Of a DNA stretch of 47,810 nt, positions 39,453 through 47,810 are shown one piece after another; position 1 is the stretch's first letter, and each line of letters starts with the position of its first letter. Position numbers and translations under genes: made by a program. Under the pieces are notes generated by a model. It was given only the letters and a program-made list of their open reading frames with translations, made no database searches and was not told the origin of the DNA. The stretch is from an uncultured Pelagibacteraceae bacterium (GTDB taxonomy: Bacteria > Pseudomonadota > Alphaproteobacteria > Pelagibacterales > Pelagibacteraceae): the NCBI GenBank assembly GCA_902541825.1, contig CACBRY010000005.1:1-47810 (forward strand). Reading direction: 5' to 3'.

Positions 39453-40830
39453 ATTTTTCTCTATATTTTTTAACTACTCTCAAGGCCACAATATTTAAAC
39501 AAAGTGTTACTAAAAATAATGACATACCTAAAGCAAAAGCAGCTTGCGTTTTTGGGTCGCCAAAAGCTTGGTCACCAATTAGAATAACTACAATTTGAGC
39601 TGTAATCGTTGAAGTAGACTCTAAAGGATTTAAAGTTAAATTAGCAGCTAAACCAGAGGCCATAACAACTATCATTGTTTCTCCAATAGCTCTTGAAACA
39701 CCAAGTAAAATAGATCCAACTATCCCCGGCAATGCCGCGGGAAAAATAACTCTCTTAATTGTTTCTGATTTAGTTGCTCCCATAGCGTAACTTCCATCTC
39801 TTAAACTTTGAGGCACACTTGTAATTACATCGTCACTTAAACTTGAAATAAATGGTATAATCATAATACCCATTACCCCTCCTGCTGCTAAAGCACTTTC
39901 AGCTGAAACTTCAAGACCCATTGAAGTTCCTAATTCTTTCAAAAATGGTCCAACAGTTAGGGCAGCAAAAAAACCATAAACGACTGTTGGTATACCAGCT
40001 AAAATTTCAATTAATGGTTTTGCATATTGTCTAACTTTAGTTGATGCATATTCAGCTAAATAAATTCCACTCATTAATCCAATTGGGATAGCAACGCACA
40101 TAGCAATAAATGCAATAAAAAAAGTACCTGCGAAAATAGGGACTGCTCCAAAAGTATCTGAATACATTGTCGGATCTAAAGCCTCAGAAGAATCTCTAAC
40201 AAAAGCTTTTGCTGGATACCAGTGAGTTCCAAAGACAAAATCAAATAATGGAATTACTTTAAAAAAATCTATAGTTTGAAATATAAGTGAGAAAACTATT
40301 CCAACAGTAGTTAATATTGCAGCTAAAGAAGCTGTAAATAAAACTGCGTTCAAAAATTTTTCAACTGGTTCTCTTGTTCTAGAATTAGATGAAATTCTTT
40401 TATACGCATAAGCAACAGAGGCAATAATTGCAGATAATACTATAACAACTTTTGAACTTTGAGCTATTGATCGAAGACTTAAATATTTTTCAGCTGAAGC
40501 TTCAATAAAAGGTGTAATTTCTCCAGTGAATTGCCCTCGAGACAATGCTTTTGATTTTTCGTATAATAAATTTAATTCATCATCAAGATAACCTTGATTT
40601 GAATAATCACTTAAGATTAATAGTTTTACAATTGTGGGCTCAAAAATTGCCCATAATGAAAAAATTATAAAGGCTGGTATTGCACACCAGATTGCAAGAT
40701 AATAACCATAAAATTGTGGTAATGCGGTTAATCTTTTTTTTGTAGATTGAATTGTATATGCTTTTTTCCGTCCAAAATAATAGCTTGTGAAACCTAGAAG
40801 AACAATAAATGTAAATAATATTAAGTTCAC
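39445..40830 (-). CDS. pstC: phosphate ABC transporter permease PstC
   Basis: 461 aa; 'ILAGIPTVVYGFFAALTVGP', 'GSYAMGATKSETIKRVIFPAALPGIVGSILLGVSRAIGETMIV'. Confidence 0.95.
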   Translation of the reverse strand: MNLILFTFIVLLGFTSYYFGRKKAYTIQSTKKRLTALPQFYGYYLAIWCAIPAFIIFSLWAIFEPTIVKLLILSDYSNQGYLDDELNLLYEKSKALSRGQFTGEITPFIEASAEKYLSLRSIAQSSKVVIVLSAIIASVAYAYKRISSNSRTREPVEKFLNAVLFTASLAAILTTVGIVFSLIFQTIDFFKVIPLFDFVFGTHWYPAKAFVRDSSEALDPTMYSDTFGAVPIFAGTFFIAFIAMCVAIPIGLMSGIYLAEYASTKVRQYAKPLIEILAGIPTVVYGFFAALTVGPFLKELGTSMGLEVSAESALAAGGVMGIMIIPFISSLSDDVITSVPQSLRDGSYAMGATKSETIKRVIFPAALPGIVGSILLGVSRAIGETMIVVMASGLAANLTLNPLESTSTITAQIVVILIGDQAFGDPKTQAAFALGMSLFLVTLCLNIVALRVVKKYREKYE

Positions 40831-40865
40831 AGAATCTCCTTAAGTGAGGACTTTACTCTTTTTTT

Positions 40866-40898
40866 AAAAAAAAGGGGTCTAAAAAGACCCCCTTTTTA
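40866..40898 (-). terminator. intercistronic Rho-independent terminator between pstS and pstC
   Basis: Minus strand AAAAAGGGGGTCT-TTTT-AGACCCC-TTTTTTTT. Confidence 0.85.
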
Positions 40899-40921
40899 AT
40901 CATTTGTTAACTGAGGAATAA

Positions 40922-41953
40922 TTAATTACCCATAGCAACTAGCTTCGTAGCATTAGTTCTAGTTGTTTTATACAACTTAGAGTCTAATGGCACTAAACCA
41001 ATGTCTGCTAAGTAACCCCCTTTTCCAATAGCTTTCTTAGTTGTGAATTCTTTCACAAACTCATGTAAGCCTGGAATTACTCCAACGTGTGCTTTTTTCA
41101 CGTAGAAGAATAAAGGTCTAGCAACAGCATAACTGTAGTCTTGAATAGACTTTAATGACGGTTGTCCACCATCAATACTTGCTGCTTGCAATTTATCTTT
41201 TGCAGCTAAGAAATAACTGAAACCAAAGAAACCAAACATTTCTTTATCTTGAGTTAACTTTTGGATGATTAAACTATCGTTTTCTCCAACTTCAATAGCA
41301 GCACCATCTTCTCTGTAAAGTTTTTGAGGTTTTTTGTATTTTTTATTTCCAGCTTCAAAACCAGCTTTATAAAGAGCTTTAGCTTCTTTAGTCATACCTT
41401 TTTTCATTACTAAAGAATTCCAAGCATCTCTAGTTCCTGATGTTCCTGGTGGGATCATCACTGAAATTTTTTGTTTTGGTAAGCTAGGGTCAATTTGGTC
41501 CCAAGTTTTATAAATATTTGGAACTAATTTACCATCAACAACTGTATGAGCAGCAAGTGCTAAATATAATTGTTCTTTAGTAAAGTTTACTGGTTTTGCA
41601 TCTTTGCTGTAAGCTAATGTAATACCATCGTTACCAATTACGATCTCAACGATATCATTAACACCATTTTTCTTACATAGAGCTTTTTCTTTATCTTTCA
41701 TAGCTCTTGATGCATTTGTAATATCTGGATGTTGTTCACCTACACCAGCACAGAATAGTTTAGCTCCACCACCAGTACCAGTAGACTCGATTACAGGAGT
41801 TTTAAATCCTGAACCACCAAATCTTTCAGCAACAACTGTTGCATAAGGGAATACTGTAGAAGAGCCAACTATCTTAATTTGATCTCTTGCTTGAGCAACA
41901 GTTGCAATTGAAAGTGCAACTAAAGAAGCAATTACAATAGTTAGTTTTTTCAT
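40922..41953 (-). CDS. pstS: phosphate ABC transporter substrate-binding protein
   Basis: Signal peptide, 'IKIVGSSTVFPYATVVAERFGG', 'PPGTSGTRDAWNSLV'. Confidence 0.96.
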   Translation of the reverse strand: MKKLTIVIASLVALSIATVAQARDQIKIVGSSTVFPYATVVAERFGGSGFKTPVIESTGTGGGAKLFCAGVGEQHPDITNASRAMKDKEKALCKKNGVNDIVEIVIGNDGITLAYSKDAKPVNFTKEQLYLALAAHTVVDGKLVPNIYKTWDQIDPSLPKQKISVMIPPGTSGTRDAWNSLVMKKGMTKEAKALYKAGFEAGNKKYKKPQKLYREDGAAIEVGENDSLIIQKLTQDKEMFGFFGFSYFLAAKDKLQAASIDGGQPSLKSIQDYSYAVARPLFFYVKKAHVGVIPGLHEFVKEFTTKKAIGKGGYLADIGLVPLDSKLYKTTRTNATKLVAMGN

Positions 41954-42023
41954 TATCTTTAATCCTTTCGTTATTTATTAATTAAAAGATGATTGACTCG
42001 TATAAATTTATTGAATCTTTAAT

Positions 42024-42052
42024 ATTACAGAATTGTTACACTTTTGTTAAAA
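42024..42052 (-). promoter_or_regulatory. putative Pho box array upstream of pstS
   Basis: Minus strand TTTTAAC-AAAA-GTGTAAC-AATT-CTGTAAT: three 7-mers at 11-bp period, 71 bp from the pstS ATG. Confidence 0.7.
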
Positions 42053-42062
42053 AGGTAACTTT

Positions 42063-42671
42063 TTAGTTGTATTTTTTTGATATAATTATTTGATCAATAT
42101 CAGTTTCTAAGCCACCAATACATGAAACAGGGTTTACCTGTTCATTAAGAGCTAGTTCTTTTGTTGGACGTAAAGTTATTTCTAGTTTTACTAAGTTTAC
42201 TAATTCCTCTCTAATTTCTTCATCATATCTCCAGCTTGGCCATGAACTTGGGGTTGAAAATATAGAGGTTAAATAGCTTGTAGCCATAGTATATCTATAA
42301 TTACTCAAATTTTCATTCCTCAATAAAAAATCTCTTACAGAATTAAAAATATTTCTACATCTAAAAGAATCTGAAAAATAATTTTCCTTCTTGAGATTTC
42401 TATTCATAGGAACAGAAACAATTAAATCAATTGAATTTTTAGAATACGAGGTAACTACGTCTGTATAAAATTCAGCTTCAGTAACTTCTAAATGATCTTT
42501 AATAGAAGGATATGAAGTTTTCAAATCTGCCTCTAATCTAAAAATTCCAATATCAAAAACTGTAAGTTGCTGATTTCTTAATAATGTTGTGATATCTTTA
42601 GAAAAAACACTTGTTGTTATAGAGCTTAATAAAAAAGCAAAAATCAAAATATTTTTGAATATTTTAACCAT
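42063..42671 (-). CDS. secreted protein of unknown function in the pho cluster
   Basis: 202 aa with signal peptide 'MVKIFKNILIFAFLLSSITTSVFSKD'; no recognised domain; between phoR and pstS. Confidence 0.8.
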   Translation of the reverse strand: MVKIFKNILIFAFLLSSITTSVFSKDITTLLRNQQLTVFDIGIFRLEADLKTSYPSIKDHLEVTEAEFYTDVVTSYSKNSIDLIVSVPMNRNLKKENYFSDSFRCRNIFNSVRDFLLRNENLSNYRYTMATSYLTSIFSTPSSWPSWRYDEEIREELVNLVKLEITLRPTKELALNEQVNPVSCIGGLETDIDQIIISKKYN

Positions 42672-42705
42672 ATAAAAAAATTAATTAAAAGATTAACATT
42701 AATCA

Positions 42706-42723
42706 AGTAAAGAATTGTTAAAA
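42706..42723 (-). promoter_or_regulatory. putative weak Pho box upstream of the unknown secreted protein
   Basis: Minus strand TTTTAAC-AATT-CTTTACT, 35 bp before the ATG; resembles the pstS units. Confidence 0.4.
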
Positions 42724-42762
42724 AAACCTTCTAAAACTATTACAATATAATATTTTTTAAAT

Positions 42763-43908
42763 TTAAGTTTTCGCTGGTAAATAAATTTGAATTTCAGTTC
42801 CTTGGTTTTCCTCACTTAGAATCTCATAGTGTCCACGATGTTGAGTAACTATATGTTTAACAATAGCTAATCCTAAACCGGTTCCACCAACCTTGTTACT
42901 TTGTTCATGATCTACCCTAAAAAATCTTTCTGTAATTCTAGAAATATATCTTTGAGGAATGCCAACACCTTCGTCTTTAATACTGATCATAAAATTTTTT
43001 TCTAACAATTTACCATCGCTAATTTTGCTTGATATAAAAATAGACTTATTTTCCTTTGAATACTTAATTGCATTATCTAAAAGATTAGAAAAAACAGTTT
43101 GTAATTTTTTTTCATCTCCAATAACAACTGTTGGATTGGCGAGAGATAAATTAATATTTAATTTCTTTCTTTTTAAAACAATCTCAAAATTACTGATGAT
43201 TGTTTTGAAAAGATCATTTATATCAACTAAAGAGTTTGGTCTTATGTGTTCTTCTAATTCAATTCTTGTGAGTATTAAAAGATCATTAATTAAATTTTCC
43301 ATTCTATTTGATTGATCAGTCATTATTTTCATAAATTTTTTTTTAGCCTTTTCATCATCAGACGCTGGGCCCTCAATTGTTTCTAGCGATCCTTTGATTG
43401 CCATTAAAGGTGTTCTTAATTCATGGCTTACATTTGCTACAAAATCAGTTTTAAATTTTTGTGCTTTTGTAATTTCAGTAAAATCTTTTAAAAATAACAC
43501 AACAGAGTCTGGTTCAGTAAACAAATGAGTTGGGCCAGGAATAATATAAATTTTATAGAATTGATATGATGGGAGGTCTATTTCAACATCGATATTTTTT
43601 GTTTTATTTTCCACGATAGCTTTTTCAATATTTTCTATTAATTCTGGTTTTCGAATTATAGAAGATATGTTTTTATCAATTAAATTACTTCCAAATCTTT
43701 TTAATGCACTTGGATTGGCATATTTAATTATGTTAAATTTATTTAATGCAAAAAATTGATCTTCAAGCTCATCAATAATTACTCTTTTTGTTTTTTCTTC
43801 TCTTTTATTAACTATTGTAGCGGTATTTATTGATTTATTTTTTTTTTGATTAAGTAAATAGAGAAGATAAACTATCACAACTATAAGTAGAATGACGAAA
43901 TATTCCAT
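42763..43908 (-). CDS. phoR: phosphate regulon sensor histidine kinase
   Basis: PAS-like domain, 'FVANVSHELRTPLMAIKGSLETI', 'DNAIKYS', 'GGTGLGLAIVKHIVTQH'. Confidence 0.92.
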   Translation of the reverse strand: MEYFVILLIVVIVYLLYLLNQKKNKSINTATIVNKREEKTKRVIIDELEDQFFALNKFNIIKYANPSALKRFGSNLIDKNISSIIRKPELIENIEKAIVENKTKNIDVEIDLPSYQFYKIYIIPGPTHLFTEPDSVVLFLKDFTEITKAQKFKTDFVANVSHELRTPLMAIKGSLETIEGPASDDEKAKKKFMKIMTDQSNRMENLINDLLILTRIELEEHIRPNSLVDINDLFKTIISNFEIVLKRKKLNINLSLANPTVVIGDEKKLQTVFSNLLDNAIKYSKENKSIFISSKISDGKLLEKNFMISIKDEGVGIPQRYISRITERFFRVDHEQSNKVGGTGLGLAIVKHIVTQHRGHYEILSEENQGTEIQIYLPAKT

Positions 43909-43973
43909 AAATTTAGATGGCTTAATTTTGCATCATTACACTTTTTAATGCAAATAAATTAAGGAAAAATTAA

Positions 43974-44981
43974 CTAATGATTTGGTGAAATATTGTTAAA
44001 AAATATTTTTGCTGTTTCTTCCCAAGTGAATTTTTTTGCAAATTCAAGACAATCATTTCTGTCAACTTTTAAAGCTTTTTGGGCTGATACTTTAAGATCA
44101 TCATCTAAACAATTTATTTTGGATCCTTCAAATATATCTTTAGGACCTGGAACAGGATACGCAGCAACAGGTGTTCCACAATTTAAAGCTTCTGTAACTA
44201 CAATTCCAAATGTATCTGTTTTACTAGGGAAAACAAAAACATCAGAGGATGCAAAATGTGATGCTAATTCACCATTTGTTTTTTCTCCTAAAAAAATATC
44301 TTTAGGGAATTCTTTTTTCAATTTTTTTAAATCAGGTCCTTTTCCTATAATTATTTTTGTACCTTCTAAATCACATTCTAAAAAAGCTCTTATGTTTTTT
44401 TCAACTGCAACTCTTCCAACATAAATCCAAATAGGTCTTTTATGAGGTAAATCAATTTTTTTAGGGTTCTTAAAAGCTCCATGATTTCCTCCTCTAGTCC
44501 AAGTAATCATTTTATTGTCATCTATACCTATATCGATTAATTCTTTTCTCATAGACTCTGTAGTTACTAAAATTCTCTCAGCCTTATTATGAAAATTTGC
44601 TAAGAATTTTTCAGCCCATTTTGCTGGTATAATAGGAAAGTAAAGTTTTAGATATTTATCAAATCTTGTATGGAAACTCGTAGTAAACTTTAGATTATTT
44701 TTTAAACAATATCTTCTTGCCATAGTGCCTATCGGGCCTTCGGTAGCGATATGAATTGCATCTGGATTGATTTTCTTTATTAAACTACCAACTCTGGGCC
44801 ATACATTTATAGACAACCTAATTTCATTATATTTCGGCATCGGAAAAGTAAAAAATAAGTCAGGTGTAATATATTCTATTCTATGACCTTGTTCTTTTAA
44901 TATATTGCCTGTTTCATGTAAGGTTCTTACAACACCATTTACTTGGGGAAAATATGCATCTGTAGCAATTAAAATTTTCAT
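43974..44981 (-). CDS. GT4-type glycosyltransferase, candidate Agt (DAG glycosyltransferase) in lipid remodelling
   Basis: 'DAYFPQVNGVVRTLHETGNILKEQGH', 'SFHTRFDKYL', 'YVGRVAVEKNI', 'FPSKTDTFGIVVTEALNCGTPVAAYPVPGPKD'; adjacent to the PlcP-like gene. Confidence 0.85.
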   Translation of the reverse strand: MKILIATDAYFPQVNGVVRTLHETGNILKEQGHRIEYITPDLFFTFPMPKYNEIRLSINVWPRVGSLIKKINPDAIHIATEGPIGTMARRYCLKNNLKFTTSFHTRFDKYLKLYFPIIPAKWAEKFLANFHNKAERILVTTESMRKELIDIGIDDNKMITWTRGGNHGAFKNPKKIDLPHKRPIWIYVGRVAVEKNIRAFLECDLEGTKIIIGKGPDLKKLKKEFPKDIFLGEKTNGELASHFASSDVFVFPSKTDTFGIVVTEALNCGTPVAAYPVPGPKDIFEGSKINCLDDDLKVSAQKALKVDRNDCLEFAKKFTWEETAKIFFNNISPNH

Positions 44982-44984
44982 TAA

Positions 44985-45797
44985 TTATGAAGCTTTTTTT
45001 AATTCTTCAGTTTTAATTGGTTCAATTTTTTCTTTATCGTCTAAATATTGTTCTCTTATTTTGTCCCAATATAATATTTCAAAACTACCATCATAATTTT
45101 CGGCTAATGCAGTGCAGGACTCAACCCAGTCTCCACAATTTAAATAATTGACCCCATTAAAATCTCTATCCTCAGCATGATGGATGTGGCCACAAATAAT
45201 TCCATCAAATTTTTTTCTTTTTGCATAATCTGAAAGTGTTTTTTCATATTCACCAATATATTTAACTGCATTTTTGACTTTATACTTTAAAAATTTTGCA
45301 AGAGACCAATATTCTTTTCCTCTCAATCTTCTAAAAAAATTAATTATTACATTTAATTTTAATAGTAAATTATAGGCTATTGATCCAAGTTTAGATAACC
45401 ATTTAGCATGTTTCATAACACCATCCCAAGCATCACCATGAACAACAACATATTTTTTTCCTGCATTTGTTTCATGAATAACTCTATTAACCATATGGAT
45501 GTCACCAAAATGCATTGGAATAAATTTTCTTAACATTTCGTCATGATTACCCATAATGTAGAAAACTTTAGTACCATGCCTAGCTTTTCTTAAAATTTTT
45601 TGGATTACATCATTATGTTCTTGAGGCCAAAAAAAGCTTTTTTGCATTTCCCAGATATCTATAATGTCCCCTACAAGATAAAGATTTTCGGATCTTGAGT
45701 TTTTAAAAAACTCTAAAAGTTTTTTTGCCTGACAACCCTTGGTACCTAAATGAACATCAGAAATAAATATACTTTTATATTTAAGTAAATTAGGCAT
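44985..45797 (-). CDS. calcineurin-type metallophosphoesterase, candidate PlcP phospholipase C (also LpxH-like)
   Basis: 'FISDVHLGTKGCQAKKLLEFF', 'GDIIDIW', 'MGNHDEMLR', 'VHGDAWD', 'GHIHHAE', 'YLNCGDWVESCTALAE'. Confidence 0.85.
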   Translation of the reverse strand: MPNLLKYKSIFISDVHLGTKGCQAKKLLEFFKNSRSENLYLVGDIIDIWEMQKSFFWPQEHNDVIQKILRKARHGTKVFYIMGNHDEMLRKFIPMHFGDIHMVNRVIHETNAGKKYVVVHGDAWDGVMKHAKWLSKLGSIAYNLLLKLNVIINFFRRLRGKEYWSLAKFLKYKVKNAVKYIGEYEKTLSDYAKRKKFDGIICGHIHHAEDRDFNGVNYLNCGDWVESCTALAENYDGSFEILYWDKIREQYLDDKEKIEPIKTEELKKAS

Positions 45798-45859
45798 TTA
45801 AAAACCTATATTTTAATACAACTGTAACACGAATCATGTATTTCTTATTTCATTTAAAT

Positions 45860-45877
45860 GTTACAAATTTGTTAAAA
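45860..45877 (-). promoter_or_regulatory. putative Pho box upstream of plcP-like gene
   Basis: Minus strand TTTTAAC-AAAT-TTGTAAC, 63 bp from the ATG at 45797; similar to the pstS units. Confidence 0.5.
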
Positions 45878-45895
45878 ATTTTTTAAGGATTAATT

Positions 45896-46780
45896 ATGTT
45901 ATGTTGTTTGATTTATAATTTGAATTCTTCCTCTGGAAGAAAATCTAAATTCATAAATAGGATTTTATCTAAGTTAAAAGAGAATATTTCTGTAGACTAC
46001 TTTGAGACTAAAACAATAAATCAAGCTAAGAAAATTTTCAAAAATTTTAATCAAAAAAATTATGATCGACTAATAGTAGCTGGTGGTGATGGTTCAGTTT
46101 CTTTTGCAATTAATGAATTAATTAAAAATAATTTTAATTTTAAAGACGATTTTGCCATAGGTTATATTCCTGCTGGTACTGCTAATTTGCTTCAAGCTGA
46201 ATTATCAATGAATAAAAAAGTTGATGATATAGTCAATATATTGGTTTCTAATAATTATAAATCCTCTAATCTTGTAAAAATTAACGAGAATTATTTCTTT
46301 TTAATGGCTGGTATAGGATGGGATGCAAAAATTGTTCATTCAATTAATTCAAAAATTAAAAAGTTTCTAGGTAAAATTATATTTGGTATCAAAGGTTTTC
46401 AATATTTCTTGTTTATGAATAATAAAAAATTAAATGTCACTTTTGATGATCAATTTTATCAAGCAGACTGGATATTATCTTCAAATACCAAATATTACGC
46501 TGGACATCATAAAATAAATAAAACAAATATTTTTGAAGATAAATTAGTCACCTATATATTTAAAGATTTGACTAGGATTAGTTTATTATATTCAATATTT
46601 TTAATAATTCTTAATGGTGATTTAAGTAAAAATAAAAATGTTATTACTACTTATGCACAAAACATTACAATTGATGGAAATGATTTGATGCCTGTTCAAA
46701 TTGATGGAGATAATTTTGGCTCACATAAAAAAATTCATTTAAATCTATCAAATAAAAAAGTGAATTTTCTTGTAAAATAA
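45896..46780 (+). CDS. diacylglycerol kinase-catalytic-domain lipid kinase
   Basis: 'YDRLIVAGGDGSVSFAINELI', 'IGYIPAGTANLLQAEL', 'PVQIDGDNFG'. Confidence 0.88.
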   Translation: MLCCLIYNLNSSSGRKSKFINRILSKLKENISVDYFETKTINQAKKIFKNFNQKNYDRLIVAGGDGSVSFAINELIKNNFNFKDDFAIGYIPAGTANLLQAELSMNKKVDDIVNILVSNNYKSSNLVKINENYFFLMAGIGWDAKIVHSINSKIKKFLGKIIFGIKGFQYFLFMNNKKLNVTFDDQFYQADWILSSNTKYYAGHHKINKTNIFEDKLVTYIFKDLTRISLLYSIFLIILNGDLSKNKNVITTYAQNITIDGNDLMPVQIDGDNFGSHKKIHLNLSNKKVNFLVK

Positions 46781-47809
46781 TTATTTTACTCTTCCATAAA
46801 CATCTTGGTATCTGACAATATCAGATTCTTTTAATATAGATCCAACTTGAGCTTCAATAATTTTTACTGGTTTTTTATATGGATTTTCTATTCTATGGAT
46901 TGCACCTAATGGAATAAAAATAGTTTCATTAGGTTTCATGGTAAAATATTTTCTATTTAATGTAATTTTAGGTTTGCCATGAGTAACTACCCAGTGTTCA
47001 GCTCTATGATGATGTTTCTGAAGACTTAATATACCTTTAGGTTTTACATATAATTCTTTAATTAAGAATTCTTGACCATTAAATAAATTAACATAGCTTC
47101 CCCAGGGTCTATGAAATACATTCTTCTTCTTATAATAATGTCTCTTATTTCTTCCATACATTTTACAGATTTCTTTCCAAGAACCTAAATCAGACCAAGG
47201 AATATCTAAATTGATAGCGTTAATATCTTTAGTTTTTTCTAGAATTGCATAGTCAAAAGACTTAGCTGTTGCTTTGGTGAATGCTTGTTTGTTTAAATAA
47301 TATACATTACTTTTATATTTTGCTTTTAATACTGCTTTATTACAATTTCGATAAATATTCGGTTGGTACTTTTTAAAATTATTAATGATTGAATCTTTTC
47401 TCAAATAAAACATTCCAGAATTCCAATAACCTTTTTTACTTATTATTTGTTTAGCTTTGGCCGCTTTTGGTTTTTCTATAAATCTAGTTACTTTGGTATT
47501 TTTTGTTAAAAAATAGCCAAATTCACTTGAAGGCATTGTAGGTTTAATTCCAAAGATAAAAATATTATTTTGAGTGAGTTTCTTTTGGTTTTTTTTTATA
47601 GCTTTATTAAATAATGCAACCTTCTCTATCAAATGATCGGCAGCTAGGAACATTAAAGGTTGTTCCTTAGGTATATCCTTTATTAATGCCGTACTTAAAA
47701 TAGCTGGTGCTGTATTTCTTTTGGCTGGTTCTAAAACTATTTTGAATTTTCTTATTTTGTATTTCTTTAGATGTTGTTTTACTTGTCTTAAATATTTTGC
47801 ATTAGTGCT
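46781..47809 (-). CDS. mannose-1-phosphate guanylyltransferase / mannose-6-phosphate isomerase (truncated by window end)
   Basis: 'LMFLAADHLIEK', 'RFIEKPKAAKAKQ', 'YWNSGMFYLRKDSII', 'HRPWGSYVNL', 'LSLQKHHHRAEHWVVTHGKPKITLN'. The frame stays open to the window edge (…KIVLEPAKRNTAPAILSTALIKDIPKEQPLMF…). Confidence 0.92.
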   Translation of the reverse strand, partial: STNAKYLRQVKQHLKKYKIRKFKIVLEPAKRNTAPAILSTALIKDIPKEQPLMFLAADHLIEKVALFNKAIKKNQKKLTQNNIFIFGIKPTMPSSEFGYFLTKNTKVTRFIEKPKAAKAKQIISKKGYWNSGMFYLRKDSIINNFKKYQPNIYRNCNKAVLKAKYKSNVYYLNKQAFTKATAKSFDYAILEKTKDINAINLDIPWSDLGSWKEICKMYGRNKRHYYKKKNVFHRPWGSYVNLFNGQEFLIKELYVKPKGILSLQKHHHRAEHWVVTHGKPKITLNRKYFTMKPNETIFIPLGAIHRIENPYKKPVKIIEAQVGSILKESDIVRYQDVYGRVK

Positions 47810-47810
47810 T

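Noticed and set aside
43927-43954. Inverted repeat TTTGCAT-N14-ATGCAAA between phoR and the glycosyltransferase gene
   Set aside because: Short arms, large loop, AT-rich context; too weak to call a terminator or operator.

Overview
AT-rich alphaproteobacterial chromosome segment. Gene content, gene order and compact overlapping genes suggest a SAR11/Pelagibacterales-like streamlined marine genome (inference; no search was run). The window opens inside the 3' end of recG and closes inside a mannose-1-phosphate guanylyltransferase gene. The left half (about 1-22.7 kb) is mostly core: DUF502, M48 protease, tRNA-Lys, tgt, PPIase, coaD, gyrA, ssb, uvrA, PuuD-like, secF-secD-yajC, serS, tatCBA, scpB-scpA, nagZ, argS, dgt, erpA-like, xth. 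At 22.7-29.1 kb there is a zinc block: znuA-cobW-WD40-small CxxxxxC protein, divergent from znuC-znuB-zur, with two tandem Zur-box-like palindromes between them. At 29.5-31.3 kb there is an arsenate-reductase/aquaporin/NUDIX cassette. At 31.9-45.8 kb there is a large phosphate-stress cluster: ppx-ppk, sixA-like, phoB-phoU-pstBAC-pstS, an unknown secreted protein, phoR, then a glycosyltransferase plus PlcP-like metallophosphoesterase with a divergent DAG-kinase-like gene. The most interesting signal is a shared 11-bp-periodic TGTAAC-type motif (putative Pho box) upstream of pstS. It recurs upstream of the unknown gene next to pstS, the putative lipid-remodelling pair and the arsenate cassette, suggesting a physically linked P-starvation programme covering uptake, polyphosphate, lipid remodelling and arsenate detoxification. 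No CRISPR array, IS element, prophage or rRNA was seen.
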